Source: JASLEW01 sp963732005 (lineage in GTDB: Bacteria > Acidobacteriota > Thermoanaerobaculia > Multivoradales > UBA5704). Taken from it: a DNA stretch of 64,000 nt. The stretch spans positions 1,302,001 through 1,366,000 of the forward strand of contig CAVSXT010000003.1 in the NCBI GenBank assembly GCA_963732005.1. The letters are read 5' to 3'. This document shows, piece after piece, positions 44,490-54,037 of this stretch (positions are counted from its first letter, which is position 1; each line of letters begins with the position of its first letter). Position numbers and translations under genes: made by a program. The notes beneath the pieces are model-generated. The model had not been told where the DNA came from. It did not search any database and worked only from the letters and a program-made list of their open reading frames with translations.

Positions 44490-45278
44490 ATGGCAAAGGA
44501 TGCGCCGCAGGATTGCGACAAATGGACGGTGTACCGGCATACACTGACGCTTGGCCATCCAGTCCTCGAGAGTGAGGAGAGCACGCTCTTGCTGACTCTC
44601 CGGAAGGATGGCGCCGTCGAAGCCGGGTTTCGCCTGGCTTCCCCGGAAGAGAGGAAGACTCCGCGTATCATCCGCCTGCGCCGGCACCTGATCGGCGTCG
44701 ATTCCTACGTGGGGCGGTCGGGCCGGTATTGGGCCCGGTTGATTTGCGTCAACGAGCCGCAGCTCGGCCTGCAAGCATTGATGGGCCACATCAGCATGTT
44801 CGACGCGGACCAGGCCGAGATTGGGGAACACGGCATACGCGACTTTTTCATTGCCAGACGCGAGCCGCGAGCCAGACGCGAGCTGCGAGATACACCACCT
44901 TTCCTCGACAAGACCTGGGACTTCGAGGCCCGCCTGAAGATGCCGCTCGAGGACCTGCAACCTCACACCCGGGCAGGCGTTCTGCGGTTGTCGAAGGACG
45001 AGCTCGTCCTGGAGCCCTTCAGCTACGGCATCTCGCCGCAACCGCTCGACTGCGGCGCGCTCGAGTTCAGGAGCGTCCTCCAGCAGGGCAGCCATAGCAT
45101 CGGGGGCCTGGTGCTGCCCCTGGACAGCGCCGCAAGCCACCTGCTCATGGTCTGCTTTCGCCATCTCCACGCGGCACACCGGCATGGACCCGAGGAGGGC
45201 GGCGACGCCGGACCGTATGGGGACGTTCCGGGTCATCCGATCTGCACCAACGTTTATGGCGGCTTCGCGGCATACTGA
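44490..45278 (+). CDS. protein of unknown function next to the CHAT protease
   Basis: A 262-residue soluble protein with no signal peptide and no family that I recognise. Visible segments include KWTVYRHTLTLGHPVLESEE, RKTPRIIRLRRHLIGV, YWARLICVNEPQLGL and a Cys/His-containing end (HLLMVCFRHLHAAHRHG). GGAGGG six bases before ATG 44490 sets the start. It is 51 bases upstream of the CHAT gene in the same direction, so it may be part of the same module, possibly a protease substrate or sensor; this is a guess from position. Confidence 0.6.
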   Translation: MAKDAPQDCDKWTVYRHTLTLGHPVLESEESTLLLTLRKDGAVEAGFRLASPEERKTPRIIRLRRHLIGVDSYVGRSGRYWARLICVNEPQLGLQALMGHISMFDADQAEIGEHGIRDFFIARREPRARRELRDTPPFLDKTWDFEARLKMPLEDLQPHTRAGVLRLSKDELVLEPFSYGISPQPLDCGALEFRSVLQQGSHSIGGLVLPLDSAASHLLMVCFRHLHAAHRHGPEEGGDAGPYGDVPGHPICTNVYGGFAAY

Positions 45279-45329
45279 AACAGTCGACCGGTGCCGCCGG
45301 CCAGCGCGGCGGGCGTCGTCGCAGCCGGC

Positions 45330-48300
45330 ATGAGCGCGAGGCTTCTCGGCGCGAGCCTGGCGACCATCGGGGGCTTCCTGTCGCTCCTCTGGCCGGCGCT
45401 CTCCGGACCAGCCAGTCTTGCCGGCACCGGCAGTCCTCCCGCGGAGCCGCTGCGCCTCGGCGCCGCCCTGGCCGGCGACTTCCATCAGCTGCCGGCGCGG
45501 ATCTACGCCGTCGATCTCGCGGCTGGCGACTACGCGCGCGTCGCCGCCACCATGCAGGGAGCGGCGCTTCGCATCGTCGTCCGCGCACCGGCGGGTGGCG
45601 AGATCCTGCGGGTGGAGAGCCCCGGCGACCGCTACGGCGTGCTGGCCGCCCCGGTGGTGGCGGCGGAGCCGGGGCGCTACATCTTCGAGGTCGAGCCGCA
45701 GTCCGCCACCGAGGCGGCGGCGGGGACCTTCCGCATCAGCCTGGAAACGCTGCGGCCGGCGCTTCCCGCCGACCGGCTGCGCACCGAGACCGAGCGGACC
45801 CTGGCCGCGGCCGTCGAGCGCATCTATCAGGGGAGCCCGGTGGATCTGGCCCAGGCGCTGGCCCTCAGCCAGAGCACGCTGCCGGCCTGGGCCCGGCTGG
45901 CTGACCGGCAAGGAGAGGCCGCCGCCTGCTACCTGGCCGGCCTCAGCCAGCTGCTGGGCAACCGCCATGCCGAGGCGGCGCCCTTCTTCGACCGCGCCGC
46001 GGCGCTCTGGCGGGATCTCGGCGATCGCGGCGGGCAGGGCAAGGCCCTGCACCAGATCGGGCGGGTGCGGCGCTACCTCGGCGACTCGCAGGGGGCGCTC
46101 GCGGCCTTTCAGGAGTCGCTGGCCCTGCAGCGGGCGGCTGGGCAGCCCTACAGCGCCGCCCATACGCTCTACAACCTGGCCCGCCTGCAGTCCGACCTGG
46201 GCGACCTGCCGGCGGCGCGCGTTGCCTTCGAGGAGGCAATGGCGATTTACCGCACGCAGGGCGACCGCTCCGGCGAGGCGTTGATTCTCGACGCCCTGGG
46301 CGGCGCCGACGAGCGGGAGGGGCGCGCCAGCGAGGCCCTCGACCACTTCACGCGCGCCCTCGCCCTGGCCCGCGGCCTCGACAACCCAAACCTGGAAGCC
46401 GAAGCCTTGGACCGCCTTGGCCGCCTGCAGCTGCGGCTGGGCCTGATCCACCAGGCGGTCGAATCGCTCGCTGCCGCCGTCGAGCGCTACCGAGCGGCGC
46501 GCGACTTTGGCAACGAGGGGCTGGCCAGGATCGATCTCGGCGGCCTCCTGGTCGAGGTGGGCGAGTGGGAGGACGGGCAGACGATGCTCGCCGCAGCCCT
46601 TCCCCTCCTCCGCGACCCGCGCGACCAGGCTCGCGCCCAGCTCCTGCTGGCCGGCATCGCCGGCGGGCAGGGGCAGGTCCAGGAGGCCGAAAAGCTTGCC
46701 GGCCAGGCGCTTTCCACCAGCCGCGCGATGGCCCATCCGCAGGGCGAAGCCGATGCCCTCCGCGCCATGGCGTTCCTCCACCTCGGCCTCGGCGAGGCGA
46801 CGCGGGCCCGCCAGGAGCTGGAGCAATCGCTGGCCTTGGCGGAGCGGGCGGGCAGTCTTGCCGGCCGGGCCGAGGCGCTGCGCGGGCTGGGACAGGCCGG
46901 CGACGCGGTGGGCGACTTCGCCGCCGCGGACAGGGCGCTGGCCGAGGCTCTGGCGCTGGCCGGCCGCGCCGCCAATGCCACCGAGGAAATCCGCGTCCTG
47001 GAGGAGATGGCGCGGTCCCGGCAGGCCCGTGGCGACCTGCAGGCGGCGCGGGCGGCGATCGAGCAGGCCCTGACGCGAATCGAATCGCTGCACGCCCAGG
47101 TGGCCGGCGATGCGTTGCGCTCCTCCTACCTGGCGGCGCAGCGGCAGGCGTACGAGATGGAGGTCGACATCCTGCAGCAGCTCGACCGTGTGAACCCGGC
47201 GGCCGGCCTGGCGGCCAGCGCCTTCGAAACCGCCGAGCGGGCGCGGGCGCGCGGCATGCTCGATTTCCTCGGCGAGGCCCAGGTCGACCTGCGGCAGGGT
47301 GACGCGGAGCTGACGCGCCAGGAAGAGCGCCTGCGGCTGGAGCTGAACGCCAAGGCCGCCCTGCGCGCCGAAGCGCTGGCCGGCCCCGGACGGCAGCCGG
47401 CGGTCGCCGCCCTCGACGAGGAGATCGCCGCGCTCTCGGCGCGCTACGAGATCGCCGCGGCGCGGCTGGCAGCGAGCAGCCCGGACTATGCCCGGCTGCA
47501 GCGGCCCGAGGTGCGGCTGGCCGATCTGCAGCGCGAAGCCCTCGACGGCGATACCGTGCTGCTCGAGTACTTCCTGGCCGAGCCGCGCAGCTACCTCTGG
47601 AGCGTGACGGCGGATTCGCTGCAGAGCTTCGAGCTGCCCGGCCGGTCGCGGATCGAGGCCCTGGCCCGCCGGGTGCACGACGCGCTTGGGCAGCCTCACT
47701 CCGGCGACGGGACCGCCATCGCCGCGCGCCAGGACCTGGCGGCCCTCGGCCGCCTGGTGCTCGCTCCGGTTGCCGGCAGATTCGCCGGCAAACGCCTGGC
47801 GATCGTCGCCGACGGCGCGCTGCTCTACATTCCATTTGCGGCGCTCCCGCTGCCGCCGCCGGTGGGCAGCGGCGGCAGCGTCGCATCGGCAGGCCCGCCG
47901 CTGGTGGTTGACCACGAGGTGGTCCACGTGCCTTCGGCGGCGGTGGTCCGAGAGCTGCGGCGCGCCCGCGTGGCGCGGTCCCGGGCGCCGGCAACCCTGG
48001 CGCTGCTCGCCGACCCGGTGTTCGACCGCGACGACCCGCGGGTGGCGGGCATCGCCGGCGGCGGCGTCGTGCCAGCTCCAGCCGCCGCCACCGGCGAGCC
48101 GGCGGCGAGCGTCCTGGGGCTCCGCGCCCGCGCCGGCTCCGGGGAGCGGTTCGCGCGTCTCCCCTGGACTCGCCGCGAGGCCGAGGTGGCCGCCGCCGAG
48201 GCCCACGGCCGGCAGGTGCTGGTGGCGCTTGATTTCCGCGCCAGCCGCAGCCTGGCCACGGCGAGCGTCCTGGCTCGCTACCGGGTCGTTCATTTCGCCA

Positions 48301-48740
48301 CCCACGGCATCCTCGACACCCGCCGCCCCGCCCTCTCCGGCCTGGTGCTGTCGCAGGTGGGCGAGCACGGCCAGCCCCAGGACGGCTTCCTGCGGGTCGA
48401 CGACGTCTACCGCCTGCGCCTCGATGCCGATCTCGTGGTCCTCTCCGGCTGCGAGACCGCGCTCGGCAAGACGGTGCGCGGCGAGGGGATCCTTGGGCTC
48501 ACCCGCGGCTTCTTCCACGCCGGCGCCTCGCAGGTGATGGCCAGCCTGTGGCCTGTCCGCGACCGCGCCACCGCCGAGCTGATGCAGCATTTCTACCGCG
48601 CCATGCTGCAGGCGGGGCTCGCCCCCACCGCCGCTCTTCGCCAGGCTCAGATCGAGCTCAGGCGCGAGCCGCAGTGGCGCGACCCGTACTTCTGGGCCGC
48701 CTTCATCGTCGAAGGCGACTGGCGAGCCCCCGCTCCCTGA
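45330..48740 (+). CDS. CHAT-domain TPR protein (caspase-like peptidase)
   Basis: A 1136-residue protein with a short signal-like hydrophobic start, a beta-rich region (about 30-145), then TPR repeats (about 170-610, for example GKALHQIGRVRRYLGDSQGA) and a helical linker. The C-terminal CHAT domain (about 820-1136) has its catalytic His in VVHFATHGIL and Cys in VVLSGCETALGK, with GLTRGFFHAGASQVMASLW. CHAT proteins are clan-CD peptidases related to caspases/separases. The ECF sigma and anti-sigma genes follow. GTG 45291 is an alternative start. Confidence 0.88.
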   Translation: MSARLLGASLATIGGFLSLLWPALSGPASLAGTGSPPAEPLRLGAALAGDFHQLPARIYAVDLAAGDYARVAATMQGAALRIVVRAPAGGEILRVESPGDRYGVLAAPVVAAEPGRYIFEVEPQSATEAAAGTFRISLETLRPALPADRLRTETERTLAAAVERIYQGSPVDLAQALALSQSTLPAWARLADRQGEAAACYLAGLSQLLGNRHAEAAPFFDRAAALWRDLGDRGGQGKALHQIGRVRRYLGDSQGALAAFQESLALQRAAGQPYSAAHTLYNLARLQSDLGDLPAARVAFEEAMAIYRTQGDRSGEALILDALGGADEREGRASEALDHFTRALALARGLDNPNLEAEALDRLGRLQLRLGLIHQAVESLAAAVERYRAARDFGNEGLARIDLGGLLVEVGEWEDGQTMLAAALPLLRDPRDQARAQLLLAGIAGGQGQVQEAEKLAGQALSTSRAMAHPQGEADALRAMAFLHLGLGEATRARQELEQSLALAERAGSLAGRAEALRGLGQAGDAVGDFAAADRALAEALALAGRAANATEEIRVLEEMARSRQARGDLQAARAAIEQALTRIESLHAQVAGDALRSSYLAAQRQAYEMEVDILQQLDRVNPAAGLAASAFETAERARARGMLDFLGEAQVDLRQGDAELTRQEERLRLELNAKAALRAEALAGPGRQPAVAALDEEIAALSARYEIAAARLAASSPDYARLQRPEVRLADLQREALDGDTVLLEYFLAEPRSYLWSVTADSLQSFELPGRSRIEALARRVHDALGQPHSGDGTAIAARQDLAALGRLVLAPVAGRFAGKRLAIVADGALLYIPFAALPLPPPVGSGGSVASAGPPLVVDHEVVHVPSAAVVRELRRARVARSRAPATLALLADPVFDRDDPRVAGIAGGGVVPAPAAATGEPAASVLGLRARAGSGERFARLPWTRREAEVAAAEAHGRQVLVALDFRASRSLATASVLARYRVVHFATHGILDTRRPALSGLVLSQVGEHGQPQDGFLRVDDVYRLRLDADLVVLSGCETALGKTVRGEGILGLTRGFFHAGASQVMASLWPVRDRATAELMQHFYRAMLQAGLAPTAALRQAQIELRREPQWRDPYFWAAFIVEGDWRAPAP

Positions 48741-48965
48741 GCGCTCCCTGCCGGCAATCCGCGGCCCCATCCAGGCGGCCAGGCGGCCGTTCTGGTCCGG
48801 CCGGCCGAGCCGCCGCCCCGGCAAGGCGCCTTGTCGTCTTGCCGCCACTTCAGTCGTGTTATAAGCCGGCCCTGAGGCGAACCTTTCTGCCATGTCGCGC
48901 CACTGTTCAGTTGAGAGGGCGCTGCGGCCCGCTGCAGCTCGCAGCCGGCGCTCCACGGACCGATC

Positions 48966-49613
48966 ATGGGCAGTGTCCTGGTGTTCAGCGCGAAGCCGTG
49001 GCCGGCGCCGCGGGGGCCGCGGCGCTCCATGAGCGAGCCCGTGCGGCTGCCCGCCGACCTCGTGCGCCGTATCGCGGCGGGCGACCGGCAGGCCGAGAAG
49101 AGCCTGGTGGAGACCTACGGCGAGGGGCTCGCCTTTCTCCTCCGCCGCTGGACACGGGATCGCGAGGCCGCCGAGGACATCTACCAGGAGACCATCAGCC
49201 GGGCGCTCGAAAAGCTCCGTTGCGGCGAGCTGCGGGACCCGCACAGCCTGCCGTCTTTCCTGCGCGGTCTGGCCTGGAACCTGAGCATCGACTTCTACCG
49301 GCGCCAGTCGCGCCGGGGCGGCCGCGAGCTGCCGCTCGCCAGCCACCTCGATCCGCCCGACGAGGGCGCGGGGCAGCTCGCAACCCTGCTGCGTGAGGAG
49401 AAGATTGGTCTGGTGCGCCGCCTGCTCGCCGAGCTGCCGTTGGAGCGCGACCGCCAGGTGCTGCTCCGCTTCTACCTCGAGGAGGAGGACAAGGAGCGCA
49501 TCGCCGCCGATCTCGAGCTGAGCCGCACGGAGCTCAACGTGGTGCTCTTCCGTGCCCGCCGCCGCTGCCAGGCGCTGTTCGAGGCAGCCTTTGGCGGACG
49601 AGGCAAGGGTTAG
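48966..49613 (+). CDS. ECF-type RNA polymerase sigma factor
   Basis: A 215-residue sigma-70-family protein. Region 2 includes EAAEDIYQETISRALEKL and WNLSIDFYRRQSR; region 4 includes PLERDRQVLLRFYLEEEDKE and AADLELSRTELNVVLFRAR, the HTH for -35 recognition. ATG 49029 (MSEPVRLP) is an equally plausible start that removes an odd 21-residue leader. It is followed eight bases later by its likely anti-sigma factor. Confidence 0.9.
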   Translation: MGSVLVFSAKPWPAPRGPRRSMSEPVRLPADLVRRIAAGDRQAEKSLVETYGEGLAFLLRRWTRDREAAEDIYQETISRALEKLRCGELRDPHSLPSFLRGLAWNLSIDFYRRQSRRGGRELPLASHLDPPDEGAGQLATLLREEKIGLVRRLLAELPLERDRQVLLRFYLEEEDKERIAADLELSRTELNVVLFRARRRCQALFEAAFGGRGKG

Positions 49614-49621
49614 AGAGCGTT

Positions 49622-50491
49622 ATGGATCACGACTGGATCGAGGAGCACAGCGTCGCCGAGTCCTACGTGCTCGGCCGCCTGCCGCCCGCCGAGGCGGTGC
49701 GTTTCGAGGAACATCTCCTCGCCTGTCCCGGCTGCCGCGAGCGGGTAACCTGGGCAGAGGAGCTGCGCGGCTCCCTGCAGTCCATGGCCGCCGAGGACCG
49801 CCGCCGCGTCGCTCGGCTCGGACTGCTGGCCTGGCTTGCCCGCCGCGGGCGCACGGCAAGGATGGGCTTCGCCGCCGCCCTGCTGCTCGCCGCCGCTCTG
49901 CCCGCCGCTCTCCTCGTCGAGGAAGTGCGGCTGCGCCACCAGCTCGCCGAGGCGCACGCGACCAGCGCGCCGCGCCCCGGGCCGGCGCGACAAGCCTCCC
50001 TGCCCGCGGCGGCCCCGGCGACCACTGGCGCCGGCGCGCCGCCAGCCTGGGCGGCCGAGCGCAACCGCCTCACCGCCCAGCTGCGTCAGCGCGACGAGAT
50101 GCTGCGCGCCGAGCAGCGGCAGCAAGGCGAGCTGCGCGGCCGCCTCGCCGACCTCACCCGCCCCCAGATCAATACGACCATCCTCACCCTCGGCCTGGTG
50201 CGCGGCGCCGAGCAGACAAACCGCCTCCTCCTGGGTGCGCGACCAGTCTGGATCGTGCTCGCGATCGAGCTGCCCGCCCCCGGCAGCGGCACCTATCGCG
50301 CGACTCTGATCGACCAGCGCGGCCGCACCGTCTGGAGCGGCGAGGGGCTGCGTCCGACCGCCAGCGACACGCTGGTGGTGAGCCTCCATTCCAGCCTGCT
50401 TGCCGCCGGCGACTACCGCCTGGTGATACGGGGAGCCGGCACTCCGGCCCAGGGGAGTGAGATCTCGTTCCAGGTCGTGGCACCAGGCTGA
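49622..50491 (+). CDS. zinc-finger (zf-HC2) anti-sigma factor, membrane-anchored
   Basis: A 289-residue protein. The N-terminal zf-HC2 finger is FEEHLLACPGCRERV (HxxxCxxC). One membrane helix (about residues 80-98, AALLLAAALPAALLVEEV) follows, then a coiled region (about 140-175) and a C-terminal beta domain with IVLAIELPAPGSGTY and DYRLVIRGAG that would be periplasmic. Such proteins hold the adjacent ECF sigma inactive until a signal or proteolysis frees it. Confidence 0.87.
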   Translation: MDHDWIEEHSVAESYVLGRLPPAEAVRFEEHLLACPGCRERVTWAEELRGSLQSMAAEDRRRVARLGLLAWLARRGRTARMGFAAALLLAAALPAALLVEEVRLRHQLAEAHATSAPRPGPARQASLPAAAPATTGAGAPPAWAAERNRLTAQLRQRDEMLRAEQRQQGELRGRLADLTRPQINTTILTLGLVRGAEQTNRLLLGARPVWIVLAIELPAPGSGTYRATLIDQRGRTVWSGEGLRPTASDTLVVSLHSSLLAAGDYRLVIRGAGTPAQGSEISFQVVAPG

Positions 50492-50651
50492 GCCCAAGGG
50501 AACCGCGCGCAGTTCCAGTTGCCGAGCGGCGGCTGCAATTTTCTTCCAGTTGTCATCACTCAATCGGTAACGGGCTGCTACCTGACGGCGTCGGGCTCTC
50601 GGGGGGCGAACCCGGAAGGCAAACCGAGCAAATCTTTGGAGAGAGACCGCC

Positions 50652-51191
50652 ATGAGCACGAATCCCCAACTCGAAGCAAACGTCCCCGCCGGAGTGCCGG
50701 TCGGCACTGTCGCCATGTACGCCGGCGCCCTCGATGCCGCCGCCGTCGGTCGGCTTGCCGAGCAAGGGTGGCTGCCTTGCGACGGCTCCCTGTTGCACAT
50801 CGCGCACTACGAGGAGCTGCACCGGGCCATCGGCAACAGCCATGGCGGCGAGGAGGCCAAGTTCAGGCTGCCGGACCTCAGGGGAAGGTTCGTGCGCGGT
50901 GTGGACGCCGGTACGAAGCGCGACCCGGATGCGGCCGACCGCACCGTGCCCGCCGTGGGCGGAAACTCGGGGGACAGGGTGGGGTCCCTCCAGGACGATG
51001 CGTTCAAGAAGCACTCGCACAAGGTGCCCCACTATCCGGAGGGCCTCCACTGGGCGGTGGACGAGGCGGACCGCTACCACGTCGCGAAGTACAACTCGGA
51101 CGATAAGACCACCCGGGATGAGGGAGGCAGCGAGACACGGCCGCTGAACCTCGGCCTCAACTTCATCATCCGGTATCGCAGCGAACCCTGA
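50652..51191 (+). CDS. phage-tail-collar-domain protein
   Basis: A 179-residue protein with the tail-collar fold: PVGTVAMYAG, GWLPCDGSLL, KFRLPDLRGRFVRGVDAG, HSHKVPHYPEG and the closing NLGLNFIIRYR. It resembles phage tail fibre collar and microcystin-dependent-type proteins of bacteria. No other phage gene is nearby, so it is probably not prophage remains. It lies 160 bases after the anti-sigma gene in the same direction and may be regulated by that ECF system. Confidence 0.82.
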   Translation: MSTNPQLEANVPAGVPVGTVAMYAGALDAAAVGRLAEQGWLPCDGSLLHIAHYEELHRAIGNSHGGEEAKFRLPDLRGRFVRGVDAGTKRDPDAADRTVPAVGGNSGDRVGSLQDDAFKKHSHKVPHYPEGLHWAVDEADRYHVAKYNSDDKTTRDEGGSETRPLNLGLNFIIRYRSEP

Positions 51192-51240
51192 CCGGCGGCA
51201 GCGGGCGCCCCCGCGGAACGAGCAGTCCGCGGGGGCGTCG

Positions 51241-51987
51241 CTAGCGCTCCTCGCGCGGCGTCACCGCGAGGTCCTGGCGCAGCTTGACCAGGCTGCGCTC
51301 GGGGTAGATGCCGCAGCGCAGTTGCACGCCGGGGTAGAGGTGGGTCTCCCGGCCCACCACCACGCCGGGATGCAGGACACAGTTGCAGCCGGTCAGCACG
51401 CCGTCGCCGAGCACCGCTCCCAGCTTGCGCCGGCCGGTGGGGATGGTGCCCTCGCCAGCGCCCCCCATTTCGCCCGTGCCGTCTGCGCCGCGGACGGCGC
51501 CCCCGGCGATTCGTACCTCGCGGCCGTCGTGGCGGAAGTTGGAGAGGATGGTGCCGGCTCCCAGGTTGACGCCGGCGCCGAGGATCGAATCTCCCACGTA
51601 GTTCAGGTGCGGCGCCTTGGCCCCGGGCAGCAGGATGGCGCGCTTGATCTCGGTGCTGGCGCCGACCACGCAGCCGTCGCCGATCCAGGCGCCGCCGCGC
51701 ACGTAGGCGCCGGGACGGATCTCGACGTCGTCGCCGATCCACAGCGGCCCCTCGAGCACCACGCCGGGATGGATGCGGGCGCCGCGGCCGATGGCGATGC
51801 GGTCGCCCGCCAGGTGGACCTCGGGCAGCAGCCGCACCGCGATGGCGGCCGACGGCAGTCGTGCCAGCACCGCGTCGAGCGGCTCGCCGAGCAGCGCCCA
51901 GGGAGCCTCCGGATCGAAGGCGGCGGCGAATGGCTCCGGCAGCGCCGTGAACAGCGCGGGCAGGATCAGCGAGCGAGCAAGAGTCAT
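51241..51987 (-). CDS. left-handed beta-helix acyl/nucleotidyltransferase-like protein (GlmU C-terminal-like)
   Basis: A 248-residue protein with hexapeptide repeats (IGRGARIHPGVVLEGPLWIG, IRPGAYVRGGAWIGDG, ILGAGVNLGAGTILSN) of the LbH fold, and a preceding helical region. It resembles the acetyltransferase half of GlmU-type sugar-nucleotide enzymes, but lacks the uridylyltransferase half. Substrate unknown; the YVRGGAWIG and KLGAVLGDGV segments fit sugar-nucleotide transferases. ATG 51987 follows AAGGAG. Confidence 0.75.
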   Translation of the reverse strand: MTLARSLILPALFTALPEPFAAAFDPEAPWALLGEPLDAVLARLPSAAIAVRLLPEVHLAGDRIAIGRGARIHPGVVLEGPLWIGDDVEIRPGAYVRGGAWIGDGCVVGASTEIKRAILLPGAKAPHLNYVGDSILGAGVNLGAGTILSNFRHDGREVRIAGGAVRGADGTGEMGGAGEGTIPTGRRKLGAVLGDGVLTGCNCVLHPGVVVGRETHLYPGVQLRCGIYPERSLVKLRQDLAVTPREER

Positions 51988-52045
51988 CGGCAATGTGCTC
52001 CTTGGATCAGGCCGCGAGGGCGCGCCCTTGGCATCCATAACGCCG

Positions 52046-52804
52046 ATGGTATCCTGGCGCGCCGTGGAAATCCGCGCCACGTCGCCCCGGCGGTCCGCTG
52101 CGGGGCCGCTATCACCGCTGCCGCTGTCGTTCTACCGCCGCCCCGCCGAGGTGGTCGCCCCCGAGCTGCTGGGCCGCTACCTGGTGCGTCAGGCCGCCGG
52201 TGTCTCTGGCGGCGCCAGCCCATCGCCAACGGGGCGTAGTGGTTCCGATGCCGGCCTGGGCGCGGATGCCGCAGATCACCAGCCGCTGATCCTGCGGGTG
52301 GTGGAGGTCGAGGCCTATCTCGGAGCGCCCGACCGCGCCAGCCATGCCTGGGGCGGGCGGCGCACGGCGCGCAACGCCAGCCTCTACCTGGCAGGCGGAC
52401 ACGCCTACGTATACTTCATCTACGGCATGCACTGGTGCCTCAACGCGGTCACCGGCGAGGCGGACGCCGGTGGTGCCGTGCTGCTGCGCGCCGGCGAGCC
52501 GGTGGCCGGGGAAGAACGGATGCGGCGTAACCGCGGCCTGCCGGCGACGCCGCGCCCGGGCGACGTCGCCGGCGGTCCCGGCAAGCTCTGCCAGGCCCTC
52601 GGCGTCGACCGCGCCTTCGACGGCCTGCGGCTCGACCGGGGGCCGTTGCGCCTGACAGCCGGCGAGCCGGTGGCGCCGGGCCAGGTGGCCGCCGGGCCAC
52701 GCATCGGCGTCGCCTACGCCGGCGAGGCCGCGGCCTGGCCGTTGCGCTTCGCCGTCGCCGGCAATCCTCACGTCTCGCGGCCGCGCCCCGCCGCCCCAAG
52801 GTGA
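52046..52804 (+). CDS. 3-methyladenine DNA glycosylase (AAG/MPG type)
   Basis: A 252-residue base-excision-repair glycosylase. Motifs: SFYRRPAEVVAPELLGRYLV, VVEVEAYLGAPDRASHA (catalytic Glu), NASLYLAGGHAYVYFIYGMHWCLN, AVLLRAGEPV and GGPGKLCQALG. A loop of about 30 Gly/Ser/Ala residues between strands is extra (ASPSPTGRSGSDAGLG). ATG 52046 or GTG 52064 may start. It is divergent from the beta-helix protein, with a 58-base gap. Confidence 0.9.
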   Translation: MVSWRAVEIRATSPRRSAAGPLSPLPLSFYRRPAEVVAPELLGRYLVRQAAGVSGGASPSPTGRSGSDAGLGADAADHQPLILRVVEVEAYLGAPDRASHAWGGRRTARNASLYLAGGHAYVYFIYGMHWCLNAVTGEADAGGAVLLRAGEPVAGEERMRRNRGLPATPRPGDVAGGPGKLCQALGVDRAFDGLRLDRGPLRLTAGEPVAPGQVAAGPRIGVAYAGEAAAWPLRFAVAGNPHVSRPRPAAPR

Positions 52805-52817
52805 GCGCCCCCTGGCT

Positions 52818-53990
52818 TCAGCGTGTGATCTTGCCGGTGATCCGGATGTGGCCGGCCTTGGCCAGCTTCCAGAAGACCATCAGGGCGTCGAGCTGCGGCA
52901 TCGGCGTGATCTTGACGATCGAGTGGATGTCGTAGGTACCGTTGATGCGGGTCAGCATGAAACCTTCATGGGGCGAGATCTTGGCCGAGGTCAGCTGCTC
53001 CATGCTCGTCGCCAGCTGCGGGATCGAGGTGAGCTTCACCCCGTCGCGCTCGATCTGCTCGCGGATCTGCTTCTCGCCCTGGTTGAGGGCTTCCAGCACC
53101 TCGCGGTTGTCCGGCTCCAGGCTGCGGGCCGCGCGCAGGTGGCGCAGGGCGATCTCGAAGCTGCCCTGATCGAGGTAGACCCGCGCCGCCTCCAGCAGCG
53201 CCGCGGCCGAGAGCGCCGCCGCGATGGCCGTGGTGGTGCTGCCGGGTTGGGCCGCGACGCCGCTGCCGTTGTCGGGCGGCGGCAGGCTCCAGCGCGGCTT
53301 GATCACCTTCACCGTGCCCAGCCGATGCTGCTCCCACAGCACCCGGCAGACGTGGAACTCCGACGAGTGCGTCTGCAGCCGGATCTCCTCCACCGTGCGG
53401 TCGTCGTTGATCAGCTCGAGGATGCGCCGCTCGCCCGGCCGCGCGTGGTCGAAGTCGAGCTCGCCCACGATCACCGGGATCGCTTCCTGAGTGGGGATCA
53501 ACTGGCGGATGCGCCGCCACTCGTCGACCCGCTGCACCCCCTCCATGACGATCGCCGTGACGTCCAGGCTCATCGGCACCATCGCGCTCTCGGGCAGCAC
53601 GTCGTCGAGAAAGCGGAAGTCCGCCTCGGTCCAGGCGAAGAGGTCGTAGATGCTCTCTTCGGCCTTGAACCGCAGCATCCGGTGCAGGTCGTTCTCGCGC
53701 AGCGCCCCGGTGGTGACCAGGATCTTGCCCAACAGCGTGCGCGTCTTCTCCTGCAGCTCGATCGCCTTGGACAGCTCCATCTCGCTGATCAGGCCGTGGC
53801 TGACCAGGAAGTGGCCCAGGTACTCCTCGGGCTTGGAGGACGAGGAGGAGAGGATGCGCCCATCCTTGAAGAAGATCCGCTTTTCGACCTTGCCGCTGTT
53901 GATCTCCAGCGTGCCGCTCTTCTTGCTCTGCGACAGCCACTGCAGCAGCTCCTCGAGCTGCATCGTGCGGAGGTTGCCAACGATTCCCAT
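52818..53990 (-). CDS. DUF4388-domain regulatory protein
   Basis: A 390-residue protein. The N-terminal PatA-like DUF4388 domain opens MGIVGNLRTMQLEELLQWLS with KKSGTLEINSG and RIFFKDGRILSSSSS. A middle region (residues about 60-145) resembles the MshEN-like helical repeats of type II secretion ATPases, then a degenerate repeat and a C-terminal helical domain (YDIHSIVKITPMPQLDALM). DUF4388 proteins act in two-component and gliding/pili networks. The role here is unknown. Confidence 0.8.
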   Translation of the reverse strand: MGIVGNLRTMQLEELLQWLSQSKKSGTLEINSGKVEKRIFFKDGRILSSSSSKPEEYLGHFLVSHGLISEMELSKAIELQEKTRTLLGKILVTTGALRENDLHRMLRFKAEESIYDLFAWTEADFRFLDDVLPESAMVPMSLDVTAIVMEGVQRVDEWRRIRQLIPTQEAIPVIVGELDFDHARPGERRILELINDDRTVEEIRLQTHSSEFHVCRVLWEQHRLGTVKVIKPRWSLPPPDNGSGVAAQPGSTTTAIAAALSAAALLEAARVYLDQGSFEIALRHLRAARSLEPDNREVLEALNQGEKQIREQIERDGVKLTSIPQLATSMEQLTSAKISPHEGFMLTRINGTYDIHSIVKITPMPQLDALMVFWKLAKAGHIRITGKITR

Positions 53991-54037
53991 GATCTGCCGG
54001 CGCCGATTATAGACCGCCGGGTCCGCGGCCGCCGGAA

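Noticed and set aside
44319..49346. A 1675-residue minus-strand open frame
   Set aside because: Antisense to the CHAT gene and its neighbours; composition is typical of a shadow frame.
50652..51191. Prophage remnant based on the tail-collar protein
   Set aside because: No other phage gene, integrase or phage-like composition is nearby; collar domains occur in ordinary bacterial proteins.
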